14,408 bases of DNA, taken from Amoebophrya sp. AT5.2. Taxonomy: Eukaryota > Sar > Dinophyceae > Syndiniales > Amoebophryaceae. The position numbers were made by a program, and so were the translations under genes. The stretch's first letter is position 1. Each line of letters starts with the position of its first letter. Shown here one piece after another: positions 1 to 10,045 of the stretch. The stretch spans positions 1 through 14,408 of the forward strand of contig RXOD01005382.1 of the NCBI GenBank assembly GCA_005223375.1. The letters are read 5' to 3'. The notes under the pieces are model-generated. The model was not told the DNA's origin and searched no databases. It worked only from the letters and a program-made list of their open reading frames with translations.

Positions 1-1282
1 GGGAGTTTCTGGACAGCCTCTAAGTATTTTGTTTTATGCGTCCTGATCGCACCACGGAAACGCGCTTGAATGACGGGTAACATAAAGCCAACGCTGATAA
101 AGCCAACGCAGGTCGACGGATGGTAAAAACGGAGCAAAAACACCATGCCTGATCCGACAGCGAGTTCCGAGAATGGCGTGTGCGTGACATTATATCGCTT
201 CAGGTGGTCGTGGACGTAGTCAGGTCACGTCATGGGTCCGGACCTTAAACCATTTGTCATGGCACACCTTCGACGATTATCATAGGGTACTTATATGTAT
301 GACGACTCTGTGCTGGCTCGGTGCAAACCTTGCCGTGAATCTACAGTTAAGGTGCGCAAATGAGTAGGGTACTTACATCAATCACTAGTCTAGAAGACGT
401 TGCACGAAAGAAGTACCTGCTCTGCTGGCCGCTGGCAGAAGGTAGACGCAGAGACATTAACAGACCAGCAGGCACATCATGAAAGCGAAACAAACGGGAA
501 AAACTGCGCCGACCTTCGATCTTTCTCTTTCTCGTCAAGAACAAGCGCGCATGCGCGGGTGACGTTTTTTGCGAGGTAACAGAAGCATGAACACTCGGAG
601 TCAGTTCGTTGTCCACTATTGCTTTTAACTTTAAGTTCTTGATGTGCCTTTTTTTTTTGTCGTTGTTCCGAGGGATGATTTTCCCGCCCGTCTGTTTCGT
701 GCGCCGTTTGGAAAATGAATCCAAATGAACTCTGTGAAGATATTGGCACGACGTGCCTGTTTTTCGCAGCGATTCTTCTGAGTGGGAGGCTGTTTGTCTC
801 AATCGGAGGATTGTATTACGATTTACGATGTAGCGATTTATTATCTTCCTGCGCGTACAAGAACAAGCGCGGACGAAATTCAGCAATTGATTCTGATTTT
901 CGTGGGTCCTACCAGTGCTTTTGTAAAAAGCGCGGCGCGAAGATTCGCGTCTCGTGCCCACGGAGGTAATGTTGAAAATGCATACTGATACTATGCTGGC
1001 CATCTTCGCTTCTATTTGCCGGTGACGATGTCAAGCTCGAGGTCAACTTTCCTACTAGCTAGAAGTACTTTCTTATACGGCAACCGCAACGGCTTGACAC
1101 TCGTGCGAACGAGCGCGAAGAACGTTTGTTCTTCGGCTACACCATGTCCTCGCATTCGCGCCACAACCTTCCAGCTGCTGAAGTCGCGGGAAGCTGCAGT
1201 GCTCGACTTCTACATGTCACCGACACGAAGGTCCTGTACCTCCACCGGGCCCCCGACGACGTGAGAGAACCAGAACGAAGCT
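1..1282. other. Left flank without a confident gene
   Basis: This stretch lies downstream of the AQR stop codon and is presumably its 3' UTR and intergenic DNA. It is less GC-rich than the neighbouring coding DNA. It holds several short overlapping open frames on both strands, of which only the minus-strand frame at 347-1003 is long enough to list separately. A GTAAGTAC donor-like octamer reads on the minus strand at 367-374. I see no tRNA-like, rRNA-like or transposon-like structure. Confidence 0.5.
347..1003 (-). CDS. Weak hypothetical ORF, 218 residues, basic
   Basis: An ATG-started open frame of 218 codons ends at TAA. The predicted product is rich in Arg, Lys and Ser (for example a run containing NNDKKKRHIKNLK) with no recognisable domain, signal peptide or membrane segment. 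Its codon use is mixed and AT-tolerant, unlike the strongly G/C-ending codons of AQR and the two genes to the right, which argues against it being a real gene. A consensus donor (GAT then GTAAGTACC) lies near its 3' end, so if genuine it may be an exon whose true product continues after splicing. It could equally be a chance ORF in AQR's downstream flank. Confidence 0.2.
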   Translation of the reverse strand: MASIVSVCIFNITSVGTRRESSRRAFYKSTGRTHENQNQLLNFVRACSCTRRKIINRYIVNRNTILRLRQTASHSEESLRKTGTSCQYLHRVHLDSFSKRRTKQTGGKIIPRNNDKKKRHIKNLKLKAIVDNELTPSVHASVTSQKTSPAHARLFLTRKRKIEGRRSFSRLFRFHDVPAGLLMSLRLPSASGQQSRYFFRATSSRLVIDVSTLLICAP

Positions 1283-4200
1283 TCATTCCACGTCTTTTGG
1301 CTCCTCCATGATTGCTGCTCCCGTCGCCATCAGGTCCTTCAGTTGTGCCGCTTTTTTCTCCTGCATTTCCCCGATGATTTTCCACAGCTCCTCGACTCCG
1401 CTCGCCACCAGTGTCGAGTTTTTTTCCGCGAACGAATCGGTGCAATCCAGGAAGCGCTCGCACGGCCAAAATTCCTCTGCGTACTCTTTGTAGAGCGCGA
1501 GCGAGAGTGGGCGCTTTTTGAACTGCTTCAGCACGGGCTGCAGCTCGTAGCACTGGTTGAAGCACTGGAAGCGACCCAGCACGTAGAGCCCCAGCTTGGA
1601 CCGGCTCATGGCCACGACCAGCCGCCGCACATCGCGAAGGTGGCCGACGGCGGAGGTGCGGACGAGCGACAGAATGATGTACTCATTCTGCTGACCCTGG
1701 TACTTGTCCACCGTCGTGACCTGCTTCGGCCACCCGTACAGCGGGTTCCAGCTGCAACGCTTCTGGATCACCTGCAAGTTCATTTTTTGATTTTGAGGAT
1801 AATTATGGAGAGTGAGTCGCTCGGCGTCCATTGTTTTATTGAAAAGACTAGCTAGTAGTAGTAGTAGTTTCGCAGTGCACCGCTGCGCTGGCTCTAGCTG
1901 TAGCTCCCGCTCCGAGTCCGAGACTGAAATTAAGAAAACAGAAAGTAGGTCGTGTGGTCCAAACAAGTCCAAACCAGCGTCAGCGTGAAAGTTGAGAAAG
2001 TACGTCCCGAATGAGTGCTTTCTGCCCGTTGTAGGTGGTGATGATGGAGATGGAGCCCGCCGGATAGCCCAGAAGGCGCATGAACATGAAGAGGGCGACG
2101 GCGTATTCGGCTTCGCCTTCATTCTGGTAGTAATACGGCATTGGCGTGCTCTCACCTGTGAACCAAGAGTTTATAATTGAGGCTTGCTCGAAGCTCACAT
2201 GTTCAGAGTCAGATCATCATTAAACAAGGATCCGCGCTGTTCGTTGCTCCACCTGCGAAGAAAACGAGCGGTAGAGGAGCACGAGCCCGGGCGGCACGTC
2301 GCTGAGGGAGCGGGAGGTGCCCTCGTGACTTCCTCCTAAGGCTAGGTCATGCGAGCTTTTTTTTGGGAGCGAGCAATTATGTTTATGTCCGTCTCAACCA
2401 TGCAAGGCATGAGGTTCCATCGCAGCCATCCTCTCACTCTAGAAGAATTGGAGGCCGTCTAAGGTCTGGACCTTGGAAAAAGACTGCGAAATACAAATTG
2501 CGGCAACAAAAATGTTGCAAATAGAATTTATTGAAAAACTCGCTGAAGAAAAGAAAGAAAGGCGGACTCGTACCTCGTCCGTTGTAGTTCTGGACGTCGA
2601 TGAATTGGTAGTCGTAGATGAGTCCGGTGTTCGCGAGGCGGTAGTCGATTTTCCGCGTCACGTTGGGGAGGTTCTTCATCGTGGCGTACCTCCAGTTGTA
2701 CAGATTGGCGATGCTCGGCCGCGCGCGCCCCTGTGCGTCCAGCATCACGTGCGGGACGTTCAGACGGATAAACCTGAAGTGAGTGTGCACGTTAAACTAC
2801 GATCGAGAAGTAGTCGAGGCCAAGAACGTCGGCAATAAAATCAAAGCTTGAAAGTGATGAGTCAGTACCTCGTGAACAGGCTTTGGTCCAGATGTCCGTA
2901 TTTTTGGAAGGCTCTGTTTTTCACCACTGGCGGCAGCTGGTGGTGGTCTCCGATCAGCACCACTCTTTTCAAACGCGACTCGCCCGCGATGTTCGCTTTT
3001 TGCAGCAGCATGGGGATCAGCGTCTCCACCTCCAGGATCTGTGCGCTCTCCTCCATGATCAGGTTGTCGTACTGGAAGTTGAGCTTCACCAGGTTCGCGC
3101 GCGTGAGCGCTGCGTGCGTGCACGTCATCGCGATGATCCGCGCGTGGGTCGTGACCAGGTAGTTCCCCCGGTCGATCCCGCTGCGCAGCATCTCGAAGGG
3201 CAGGCACTCGGCGATCTCTTTCCACAGCGTCTGCAGGTACTGGAAACAGCCCTCGGCCTCGTCCAGGTGCTGCGCGAACTGGGGGGTGGTGGCGGTGAAC
3301 GGCGGCGGCTGGAACAGCCTGTTCTCGGCGGGCAAGTCGTCAAAGAACCCGGCGAAGGGGAACAGCGCGGCGACGACGGAGCCGCCGTGCCTCGCGAGCA
3401 GGTCGCGCGCATAGATTTTTTTCTTCTCCTCGAGGAGCTCCACGGGGTCCTTGATCCCGAGCACGTCGTTGTAGAGGCCCGAGGACTCCTCTTGCTGTTC
3501 CTCCGCAGCCGCGGCGGCGGCCGCGGCGGCCTTCTTCTTGTCGAGCTTTCGCTTTTTCTTGGACGGCGGCTGTCCGTCCGCATTTATTTCTTGACCGTCC
3601 ACTTTTGCGGCCCCCGAACCACCGCCCGCCTTAGGCTGTGGCAGCTCTACTACTTTCCACAGGTTTTCCCCGTTCTCCCCCGCGATTTGAATGTTTTCCA
3701 GGAACCGCTCCCACGCGCTCTGCACGTGCTGCAGGAAAAAGAACTTCGCCGTCTCGCACGTGTAGCTCGCGCTCGCTTCTTCCTGGCCCAGGCACCGCGC
3801 CAGCTTCCCCATCAGTTCCAGTAGCTCCAACCGCCGTTTCAGCATGAAATCGATGCGCCCGTACTTGGAAAAGTCCCGCTCGCTGTCCAGCTCCTCGATT
3901 CCGCGGCCTAACCTCACCAGGTACCGCTCCGGGATGTCCAGCTGACAGATCTTGTCGAACAAATCGTTCAGCGCTTGGTTGGAGTGGGCCACCAGCACGA
4001 TCTTCTGGTCGGGGAAGTTGTGGAACAGCAGATTCACGATCTGCACGGCCGTGTCGGTCTTACCGGTCCCGGGGGGGCCCACGACCATGGTCAACCCCTC
4101 GTTCACCCCGGACCGAATCGCGTCCACCTGCACGGGCGTGAAGCGGACCTTGTTCAGGTTGGGCAGGCAGTGCGGATACGGCCCCGGGTTCTTGGTGAAA

Positions 4201-7200
4201 TACGTGGAGCCGGAGATGCGGCGGTCGACGATCGCGCTGAGCGAAGCTTGGTCCTTTTTAGTTGCGCCGCCGGAAGCCACGAGCCGGTGCTTGGGCTTCT
4301 TTTTGTTTTTCTTCTTCTTCGTGGTCCCGTTGGGCGCGTGGTCGAGTACTTCCGCGGGGGCTTTATTCCCATTCGCGAGCGCGCCGGCCGCGGCCGAGTC
4401 CTCCCCCACATGCGCGTCGCCGGCCACCGCCGTCGTGTCCTGCATCTCTACATCGTCGTCCTTTTTCCGCTCCCCCTGATCTCCCTCGTCCCCACCACCA
4501 GCACCACCTCCACTTTCTTCCCTTCCCGTTTCGAACCTCAGCTTGAACGGCGGCCTCGCGTCTTCCGGCACGTCGATGTTTCGGCACTCCGGGAAGGACT
4601 CGAACACGTGTTCGCGGTCCAGGAATGTGTCGCGGAAGTCGATTTCCGGCGTCGAGCCCAGCACTTTGTACTGCGTTTCCAGCGGATCTCCGTAGCCCAG
4701 AAACAACCTGTGGAGCCACTTGGGCACCACGGCCGACTCGCTGCTGTTCATCAAATCCCGGATCGTTTCCAGCACGGCCTTGAAGTTGTTCTCCTTCGGG
4801 TTCCGCCGCACCAGAACGTGGAACGGCGACCCCCGCAACGAGCGCGCGCCGAACAAATCCAGACCGTCCTGGTCGTTGTCGAGCAGGTACTGCGCCGGAT
4901 CGTACCACCCGCTGATGATCCGGTCCGCGCCGATGGGCTCGCGGCGCTCCGAAAAGTCGGTGAGCACGTTGTTCTCCCCGTCCGCCATGGAGAAAACCTC
5001 GACCCCCCGCACCTCGCGAATGCCAAAGTGGCGCGGGAACTCGGTGCTGTCGAGCTCCTGGGGATTGCCCCGAAAAGGCTCGGAAGGCGGGTCGAGGGCA
5101 ACGAGGAAGACCACGTCGTGCTCCCGAATCTGGTTCCACTCACGCTGCACAATAGGGGACCGGATACCCGCAACGGAAAAACGAATCTCGCACTTCACCT
5201 GGCGATGGAGAGAGAGAGGAGAAAAGATTAGATGGTCGAAAATAAATGAATGTCCATGTTGAAAATTGCCGCGACGTGATTTGGTCACGAACGATGTCTG
5301 CGATTACGCGTAAAGATTAAGCGCGCGGTGACACAGACGGTCACGGTGACCACGGTGAGACAGTGTCTAGCACGACGTACTGGAAAACCGCTCTAGAATT
5401 TCGCTTCACCAGATTGTTCCAAAATGAGGGATTGTTTCTTACCGACGCGGGCGCTTTTTCCCCGACTCGTGGCGGCTTCGTTTCCATGATTCTGAATCCG
5501 TCCACCCCCACCCCCATCCGTGCCGAGCCCAGGAAGCGCACCCGTCGCTCCGCGGCGTCGTTGTCCACTGAGAAGACTTCCTCCCCTACCGCGCGCATCC
5601 TCGGAATCACGTCCCGCAGGTCGTCCCGGATCGAGTAGGTGGATTCCAGCCGGAACAGGTGGAAGTTCCGTAAAAGGTAGTCGTGGATGGTGAGAAACTG
5701 CAGGTTCAGTTTCGGCAGCGCCAGCGCGTGGTCGTTCTGGAAGTGCTCGTCGGGAACCAAATGCTTGTCCCACACGATGTCTTCCGCGGGGAACAGTGGT
5801 AAAGCATTCACTTTGTCGAGCTGCGCGGTCTTCTGCTCCAGCTTCTGGTACAAAACCTCCAAGAACAGCTTGCGCATCGCGATCTCCTGCTTCGAAGCCT
5901 TCGGCTTTCGTCTCCTCTTTGCAGAGTTTTTGGCGGGGGCTTGTTCTTCTTCGAGGTTCTTCTCCAAGAATCTCGTGACGTCGTGGTCCAGCTGCTGCAG
6001 AACCGCCTCCTTGCTGACGTCCAGGTAGCAGAGCCGAGTGCAAATCTCGCGCAAAGTGTGGTAGGAGAGCTTCGCGAAGACGGCGCGGAGCTCGGGCCTA
6101 GTTTGAAAATCCCCCACGTGCGAAAGCGCGATCTTACGCATCTCGGCCGGAGACGAGTGGTGCTCAAAAGAAAGCTGCAACCGGGCCTGCAGTATCATCA
6201 GTGTTGTTTTGGAGCTATGAGACGATGAAAGCGAGAGCGACGAAGTTTCGATGGTCAACGCCTGATTTCGTCCTACTCTGAAGATACAAACAAGTACAAC
6301 AAAGTCAAAGGCAATTATTCCTGAGTATACCTGCTCTGCATCCAGCACTCCCTCGCCCCCGCCGTCTGCTTCGCCATCAGCGTCCTTCGTTCCGTTGCTG
6401 ATGGCGAAGCAGATTTTGCGCAGGCGGTTGTGGTCGTCGTAGTGCTGCTGCAGGACGTCTTGTCGGTGCAGGCTCGCGCCCGTGGCGTCGTCCACCTCGA
6501 ACTGCTCGTAGAACTCTAAGATCCCCAGCAGCTGTTCACTCAGCCGCCACACGTCGTCTTCCGGGTAGATGCCGCCCGCAAAGATCATGTTGTCAGACGT
6601 CGGGCCCAACCCGGCCTGAAGCAACTCCTGCTCTGATGCGTCGGCTCCTGGTGTTCTGGACGAAATGGCCGTGCCCGCGGCGGTACTCACGGTGCCCGCA
6701 ACCGATTGCAACTCCTCCAGCTGCTGCACCTCGTCGCGGGGGTCCACAATCGCGTCCGGCACGTAAACGTGCGCGCTGGAAGTGGGTTCAAACTCTGGTA
6801 CCTCCGAGGCTCCACCAGAGCCGTCGCCGTCTTCTGTCGTGGTGAACAACGGTTCCTCCGGCAGAGGTGGTGCACCAAACTCGCCGTAGTGGAAGTCGCC
6901 CTGCCCGGAGAAGATGGCCTGCTGCAGCCATAAAGCGTCCTGCTCGAGCTCGTCTGTGGTTGGAAGCAGCGGGTTGTTCGCAGAATCCTGCACATTGAAG
7001 TTAGGCGGCGGCGCGGAGGACTTCGCCGGCGGCGGCGGCGGCATCACCGCGGGTGGGGGTGCCGAGGACTTGGCAGCACTTGGCGCCCCCGGCAGCATCG
7101 GGTTCGTCACGCGCACCATCTTCGCCTGCTGCGGCGGGGCCGGGGCCGCGGCTTTGCCACCGTACAAATCCGGCGGCGGAAAGCTGTTGAACCTACCCTT

Positions 7201-8679
7201 TCCGAGCGCCCCCTTGCCCCCGCCCTTTTTGATCCAGGCGCGTCTCTGGTCCGCGAACCGGGCGCGCATGATCCCGATCCACTCGCGCATGCGCACCACG
7301 AAGTGCTTGTCCGCGAGCAGCGGGCGGAAGCACTTCCGGAACGGCAGCTGGCTCATCAGGTCGATCAGCAGCTCCAGGAACCGCTCTGTGGCGCGGATGA
7401 AGAAGGGCGGGAGCGCGTTCGTGATCGGCGCGTTCCTTTGCTGTTCCAGCGACTCGAAAAAGTCCCGCAACAGCACCGCCATGAAGTCCCGCGCGTGCAC
7501 CTGCTCGCGCGTCAAAAACTCCTCTTTTAGGCCTTTTTCACCATCGTCCTCCTCTTTTTCTCCATCGCCTTCTCCGTTTTCTAGTGGCAAAAATCTCCTA
7601 CTTCTGTCGCCCTCCGGCACGGCAAAGCCGTACTTTGTTTTCACGGATTTCCAGAACTTCCGGTACTGCTTGTTCCCACTTAACGCTTCCTCGAGTCGCT
7701 TCTCGCCCAGGTGCAGCCAGGTCGGCAGCGCGACGAGGTTCAGCACCGCGTCCCGGATCGCCGCCTCCTCGTACGAGTTGAAGCAGTGCGTGAGGAACTG
7801 CAAATACACCGCCTGCTCCCGTTTCGACAGCCGCCCCTGGTGCTTGGAAGACGCGTCTGTCTGTTGATGATCCTGGGGACGTGCGACGCCGGTCTCCGGG
7901 TCGTAAATCACCTTCCCGGTCCGCCGCGGGTTCATCTGGTCGCAAAAGCTGCTGAAAAACAGCGCGAAGCGACCCCTGCTTTTGGTATTATTTGTTCCAT
8001 TGGTATTGCCGCCTGGTGCATTTTTCTCGCCCCCGCCGCCCAAGTCTAGTGAGCGGAAGCCGTCGACGCTGTCGCGGAACTTTTCCAGGAACATGAGCAC
8101 GATGAGCATCACGTGGCTGCGCGCCAGCTGGTGCTCGCGCTCACAAACCAACACCTCCTCGCCGCAGAACGGCAGCTGCGGGGGCGGTTTGTTCGCGAAC
8201 TCCGGCGCGGACGCAACCAGCAGGGAGGGCGGAAGGGGGGCGAAGTCGCCGGGCGCGCACCGGCTGTCGTCCGCGATCTCCGCCCGCAGCACGTGCGGCC
8301 AGAGGTACTTCTCCAACAGCCCGGAAAACTCGAGCGCGATCAAGTCCGCCTTCGGAAAGTTGTTCTTCTTCAGCCGGCTGTAAATGTCGTCGAGAAGCTC
8401 GGGGGAAAACTTCGCGACCTCGTTCTCGGGCGTTTTCTGCCATATCGACGCGTACGCGTTGAGCCCCGCGTCGCGGGCGTCGCGCCCGAAATTCGTCGAC
8501 TTCTTCTGCAGGCCAGGGTTGCTGGGAAGGAAGTGGTCGGGTGGTACTGGCCCCGCACCTCCTCCGCCATCGGAGTAAAAAGGGTTGTTCTTGCTCCCAT
8601 AGCTCGTGCCGTAGCTGCTGCCCTTGGGTGCCTTCCCCTTGCCCTTGCCGGCCATCGGGCCGGAAGGAATCAGCATCAT
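1283..8679 (-). CDS. AQR: Aquarius-type intron-binding spliceosomal RNA helicase (six coding exons)
   Basis: AQR is an SF1 (Upf1-like) RNA helicase of the intron-binding complex. In the nuclear spliceosome it contacts the intron upstream of the branch point. The exons are 8679-6331, 6186-5443, 5198-2869, 2773-2574, 2155-2004 and 1771-1283, in total 6264 nt or 2087 residues. Residues about 55-1150 match the Aquarius N-terminal helical and beta-rich regions ([57 protein letters not shown]). Helicase motifs follow in order: GPPGTGKT (1405-1412), [10 protein letters not shown] (1742-1751), GDHHQLPPV (1781-1789), [23 protein letters not shown] (about 1946) and [11 protein letters not shown] (about 1978). 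Catalytic residues look intact. The protein is about 600 residues longer than animal AQR because of low-complexity insertions at about 485-707, around 1260-1350 and at 1550-1600. The last carries an NLS-like [12 protein letters not shown] and nine alanines. I chose ATG 8679 because it is the first ATG after a TTTTTACAG acceptor and has A at -3. An in-frame ATG at 9024 would add 115 low-complexity residues. ATG 8655 (MAGKGKGK) is an alternative. Confidence 0.95.
1772..2003 (-). other. AQR intron 5 (232 nt, phase 0, GT-AG)
   Basis: The donor is CGGGAC|GTACTT and the acceptor CTTGCAG|GTGATC. Splicing joins KALIRD to VIQKRC. The intron contains the short microsatellite (TAG)5 on the plus strand at 1853-1867. 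Confidence 0.95.
1853..1867. repeat. (TAG)5 microsatellite in AQR intron 5
   Basis: Five perfect TAG units on the plus strand, preceded by CTAGC. No function is inferred. Confidence 0.8.
2156..2573 (-). other. AQR intron 4 (418 nt, phase 1, GT-AG)
   Basis: The donor is GGACGAG|GTACGA and the acceptor TTCACAG|GTGAGA. Splicing restores [20 protein letters not shown]. It is the longest intron of the gene and contains a perfect 6-bp inverted repeat at 2461-2474 and a GC-rich potential hairpin around 2280-2330. I looked for a box C/D snoRNA and found a C-box-like ATGATGA but no properly spaced D box. Confidence 0.95.
2461..2474. repeat. Perfect 6-bp inverted repeat in AQR intron 4
   Basis: AAGGTC, TG, GACCTT forms a tight palindrome about 100 nt inside the donor end of the intron. 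The 2-nt spacer is too short for a stable hairpin loop without opening the inner pair, so it may be chance or part of a larger fold. Confidence 0.5.
2774..2868 (-). other. AQR intron 3 (95 nt, phase 2, GT-AG)
   Basis: The donor is ACGAG|GTACTG and the acceptor CTTCAG|GTTTAT. Splicing rebuilds the conserved run [15 protein letters not shown], with the Arg codon split AG/G. It is the shortest intron of the gene. Both junctions carry AGGT. Confidence 0.95.
5199..5442 (-). other. AQR intron 2 (244 nt, phase 0, GT-AG)
   Basis: The donor is GCGTCG|GTAAGA, the only one of the five with a near-classical GTAAG. The acceptor is CGCCAG|GTGAAG, with a CT-repeat pyrimidine tract at 5208-5219 just upstream. 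Splicing joins EKAPAS to VKCEIRF and removes in-frame stops on both sides. Confidence 0.95.
6187..6330 (-). other. AQR intron 1 (144 nt, phase 0, GT-AG)
   Basis: The donor is GAGCAG|GTATAC and the acceptor CTGCAG|GCCCGG. The intron length is a multiple of three with no in-frame stop, so the reading frame runs straight through it. It is called an intron because the conserved flanks join as [10 protein letters not shown], matching the spacing in other Aquarius proteins, and the skipped 48 residues look non-coding. The ends share the direct repeat GCAGG. Confidence 0.85.
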
Positions 8680-9024
8680 GATGGTGAAAGTGGTAGTCGT
8701 AGTGGAGGAGGTGTCGCTGTAAAAACTAGTGGCCGCTGCTGGTCGTGGTGGTGCTGCTGCAGCTGCATGATAACTACCTCCGCGACTATACCAAAATAGA
8801 AGGTAGCTCACCGGCTCGGGCTGTGCATAAATCGTTCCAGTTTCTGTAAAAATCAATGGAATGATGACCGGGACGAGGACGTTGTAGGTATAGCTATAGG
8901 TGGTATAAGAATAACTCAACAACAATAAGCTAGCTAGGTAGACTGTATGGTGGATAAGAATAACTGAACTCAACAATAAGTGCTCGCTTCGAGCTTTTAT
9001 TGGCTGGGCTTTTTCAAATTCCAT
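8680..9024 (-). promoter_or_regulatory. AQR 5' leader region with probable splice acceptor
   Basis: A TTTTTACAG at 8717-8725 (minus) is a good acceptor 37 nt before the chosen ATG. It could take a trans-spliced leader or end a cis intron. A possible donor, CCGAGCCG|GTGAGC, lies at 8811 and would give a 95-nt intron like intron 3. The reading frame is open back to an ATG at 9024, but the extra residues are low-complexity Ser/Thr/Tyr/Ala, so I treat this as untranslated. No TATA-like element could be assigned. Confidence 0.4.
8899..8980. repeat. Imperfect direct repeat, two ~31-nt copies
   Basis: The copies at 8899-8929 and 8949-8980 share GGTGG, ATAAGAATAACT and CAACAATAAG, with small indels between them. 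They are 19 nt apart in the AQR 5' flank. They may be a local tandem duplication; no function is evident. Confidence 0.6.
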
Positions 9025-9304
9025 GATCTTTCTTTCTCAACATTGTATCATGGAGTCAATGGTTCGGAACGGGAGCCAGGTGAGGAAAGAACCACGATCG
9101 CAGAAAGCAGAAGGAATGGAAACAATGGGCAGGGACACCTGTAGAACGCGATCAAAATGGTGCTGATCTTCTTCATCTTCTTCATCAAGGAACTCTAAAA
9201 ATAGTACACAGCATCTTGAAAGAGGTTTCACCACCAGCACTTGGCTCTGATTATCAGATTCGAGATGAGCGTGTGATCTTCGACGAGAAACGGACCGGAG
9301 GAGC

Positions 9305-9547
9305 ATGACCTCCCTCGAAAGTCAACATCCATCGATCGCTTGCGCAGTGTTAGATGTAGATCACGACGTTCAATGGTACATTTTACGTGTTCTGTTTCGG
9401 GCAAAGCAAATGCAAACAACGTGCGCAAAAGTCGGCAATGTCCGCCGGCGCCGCATTGAAGGTTCTATAGGAGAAGTAGACTCACTCGATGAAAAGACGG
9501 ATTGGACCCGATCTGAGAATTTTTTGAAGAATTTGGAAGCTTGCTGA
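9305..9547 (+). CDS. Weak small ORF, 80 residues
   Basis: An ATG-to-TGA frame whose product has a mixed, soluble-looking composition (for example DVDHDVQWYILRVLFRAK and NFLKNLEAC) and a basic RRRR run. There is no recognisable domain. It is the only plus-strand candidate of any length in this interval. Its ATG overlaps the ATG of an opposing 89-codon frame, so at most one of the two is likely real, and both may be chance. Confidence 0.15.
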   Translation: MTSLESQHPSIACAVLDVDHDVQWYILRVLFRAKQMQTTCAKVGNVRRRRIEGSIGEVDSLDEKTDWTRSENFLKNLEAC

Positions 9548-9901
9548 TGCCGCTCCGAGCGAATGATTGAGAGATGAGCGACAAAACGGAAAAGAGTTGG
9601 CTCCTTAGATTGCTAGCTTTATAGTCTTGCCCGTGAATGATGAAACGTCAACATAAAACAAGAATGAAAGGACACGAAGACCCGAACGAAGTACTTTGAA
9701 TTTGAAAAATTGAAAAATCGAGACTAGGCGTTTGGATCACTCGTCTACAGTACGACAATAAAACAGAAAGGCCCCCTTCGACCTCCGCCCAGAAATCAAC
9801 ACCAGTCAATCACTCCGCGTGACTCTCACCCCGCGCGCCTGCCCTTGCTGCGAGCTTCGCCGCCGCCCGTGCGGGCACCTAGAAAAATAAATGGCGTGCC
9901 C

Positions 9902-9915
9902 CCGTAGCGCTCAAG
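9902..9915 (+). other. SL-like fragment lacking the central seven bases
   Basis: CCGTAGC is followed directly by GCTCAAG. These are the first and last seven bases of the 21-nt dinoflagellate SL core, and the missing middle would be CATTTTG. A 26-codon ATG frame (9948-10028) lies just downstream on the same strand but is too short to support a gene. It may be a decayed SL relict from a retroposed mRNA, or chance. Confidence 0.3.
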
Positions 9916-10045
9916 AAGAAGTGGATAAACTCAGCTTGCAGTGTATCATGTCGGACCACGCAGAGATTGACTGCCTCGGTCTTCTTCTGGAGTTGATTCT
10001 CACGAGAGCCGATGGCTTTCTTTCGTAGAAGATAGAAGATTCTCC

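Larger units (their letters stand above)
9025..10045. other. Intergenic region between AQR and the 635-residue gene
   Basis: It separates the 5' side of AQR from the 3' side of the next minus-strand gene. Two small ATG frames start divergently around 9304-9307 (one on each strand, 80 and 89 codons). An SL-like fragment lies at 9902-9915. The sequence is AT-richer than the genes. No RNA gene or transposon was recognised. Confidence 0.5.

Noticed and set aside
2156..2220. A box C/D snoRNA in AQR intron 4, from a C-box-like ATGATGA.
   Set aside because: No D box at a suitable distance and no terminal stem.
3975..5231. A 418-codon plus-strand frame opposite AQR exon 3.
   Set aside because: It is antisense to well-conserved helicase and upstream AQR sequence, and is an artefact of GC-rich codon use.
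8680..9024. Extending AQR to the ATG at 9024 (115 extra residues).
   Set aside because: The added residues are low-complexity and hydrophobic/Tyr-Ser-Thr repeats encoded by AT-rich repeat DNA, and a good TTTTTACAG acceptor lies between that ATG and 8679.
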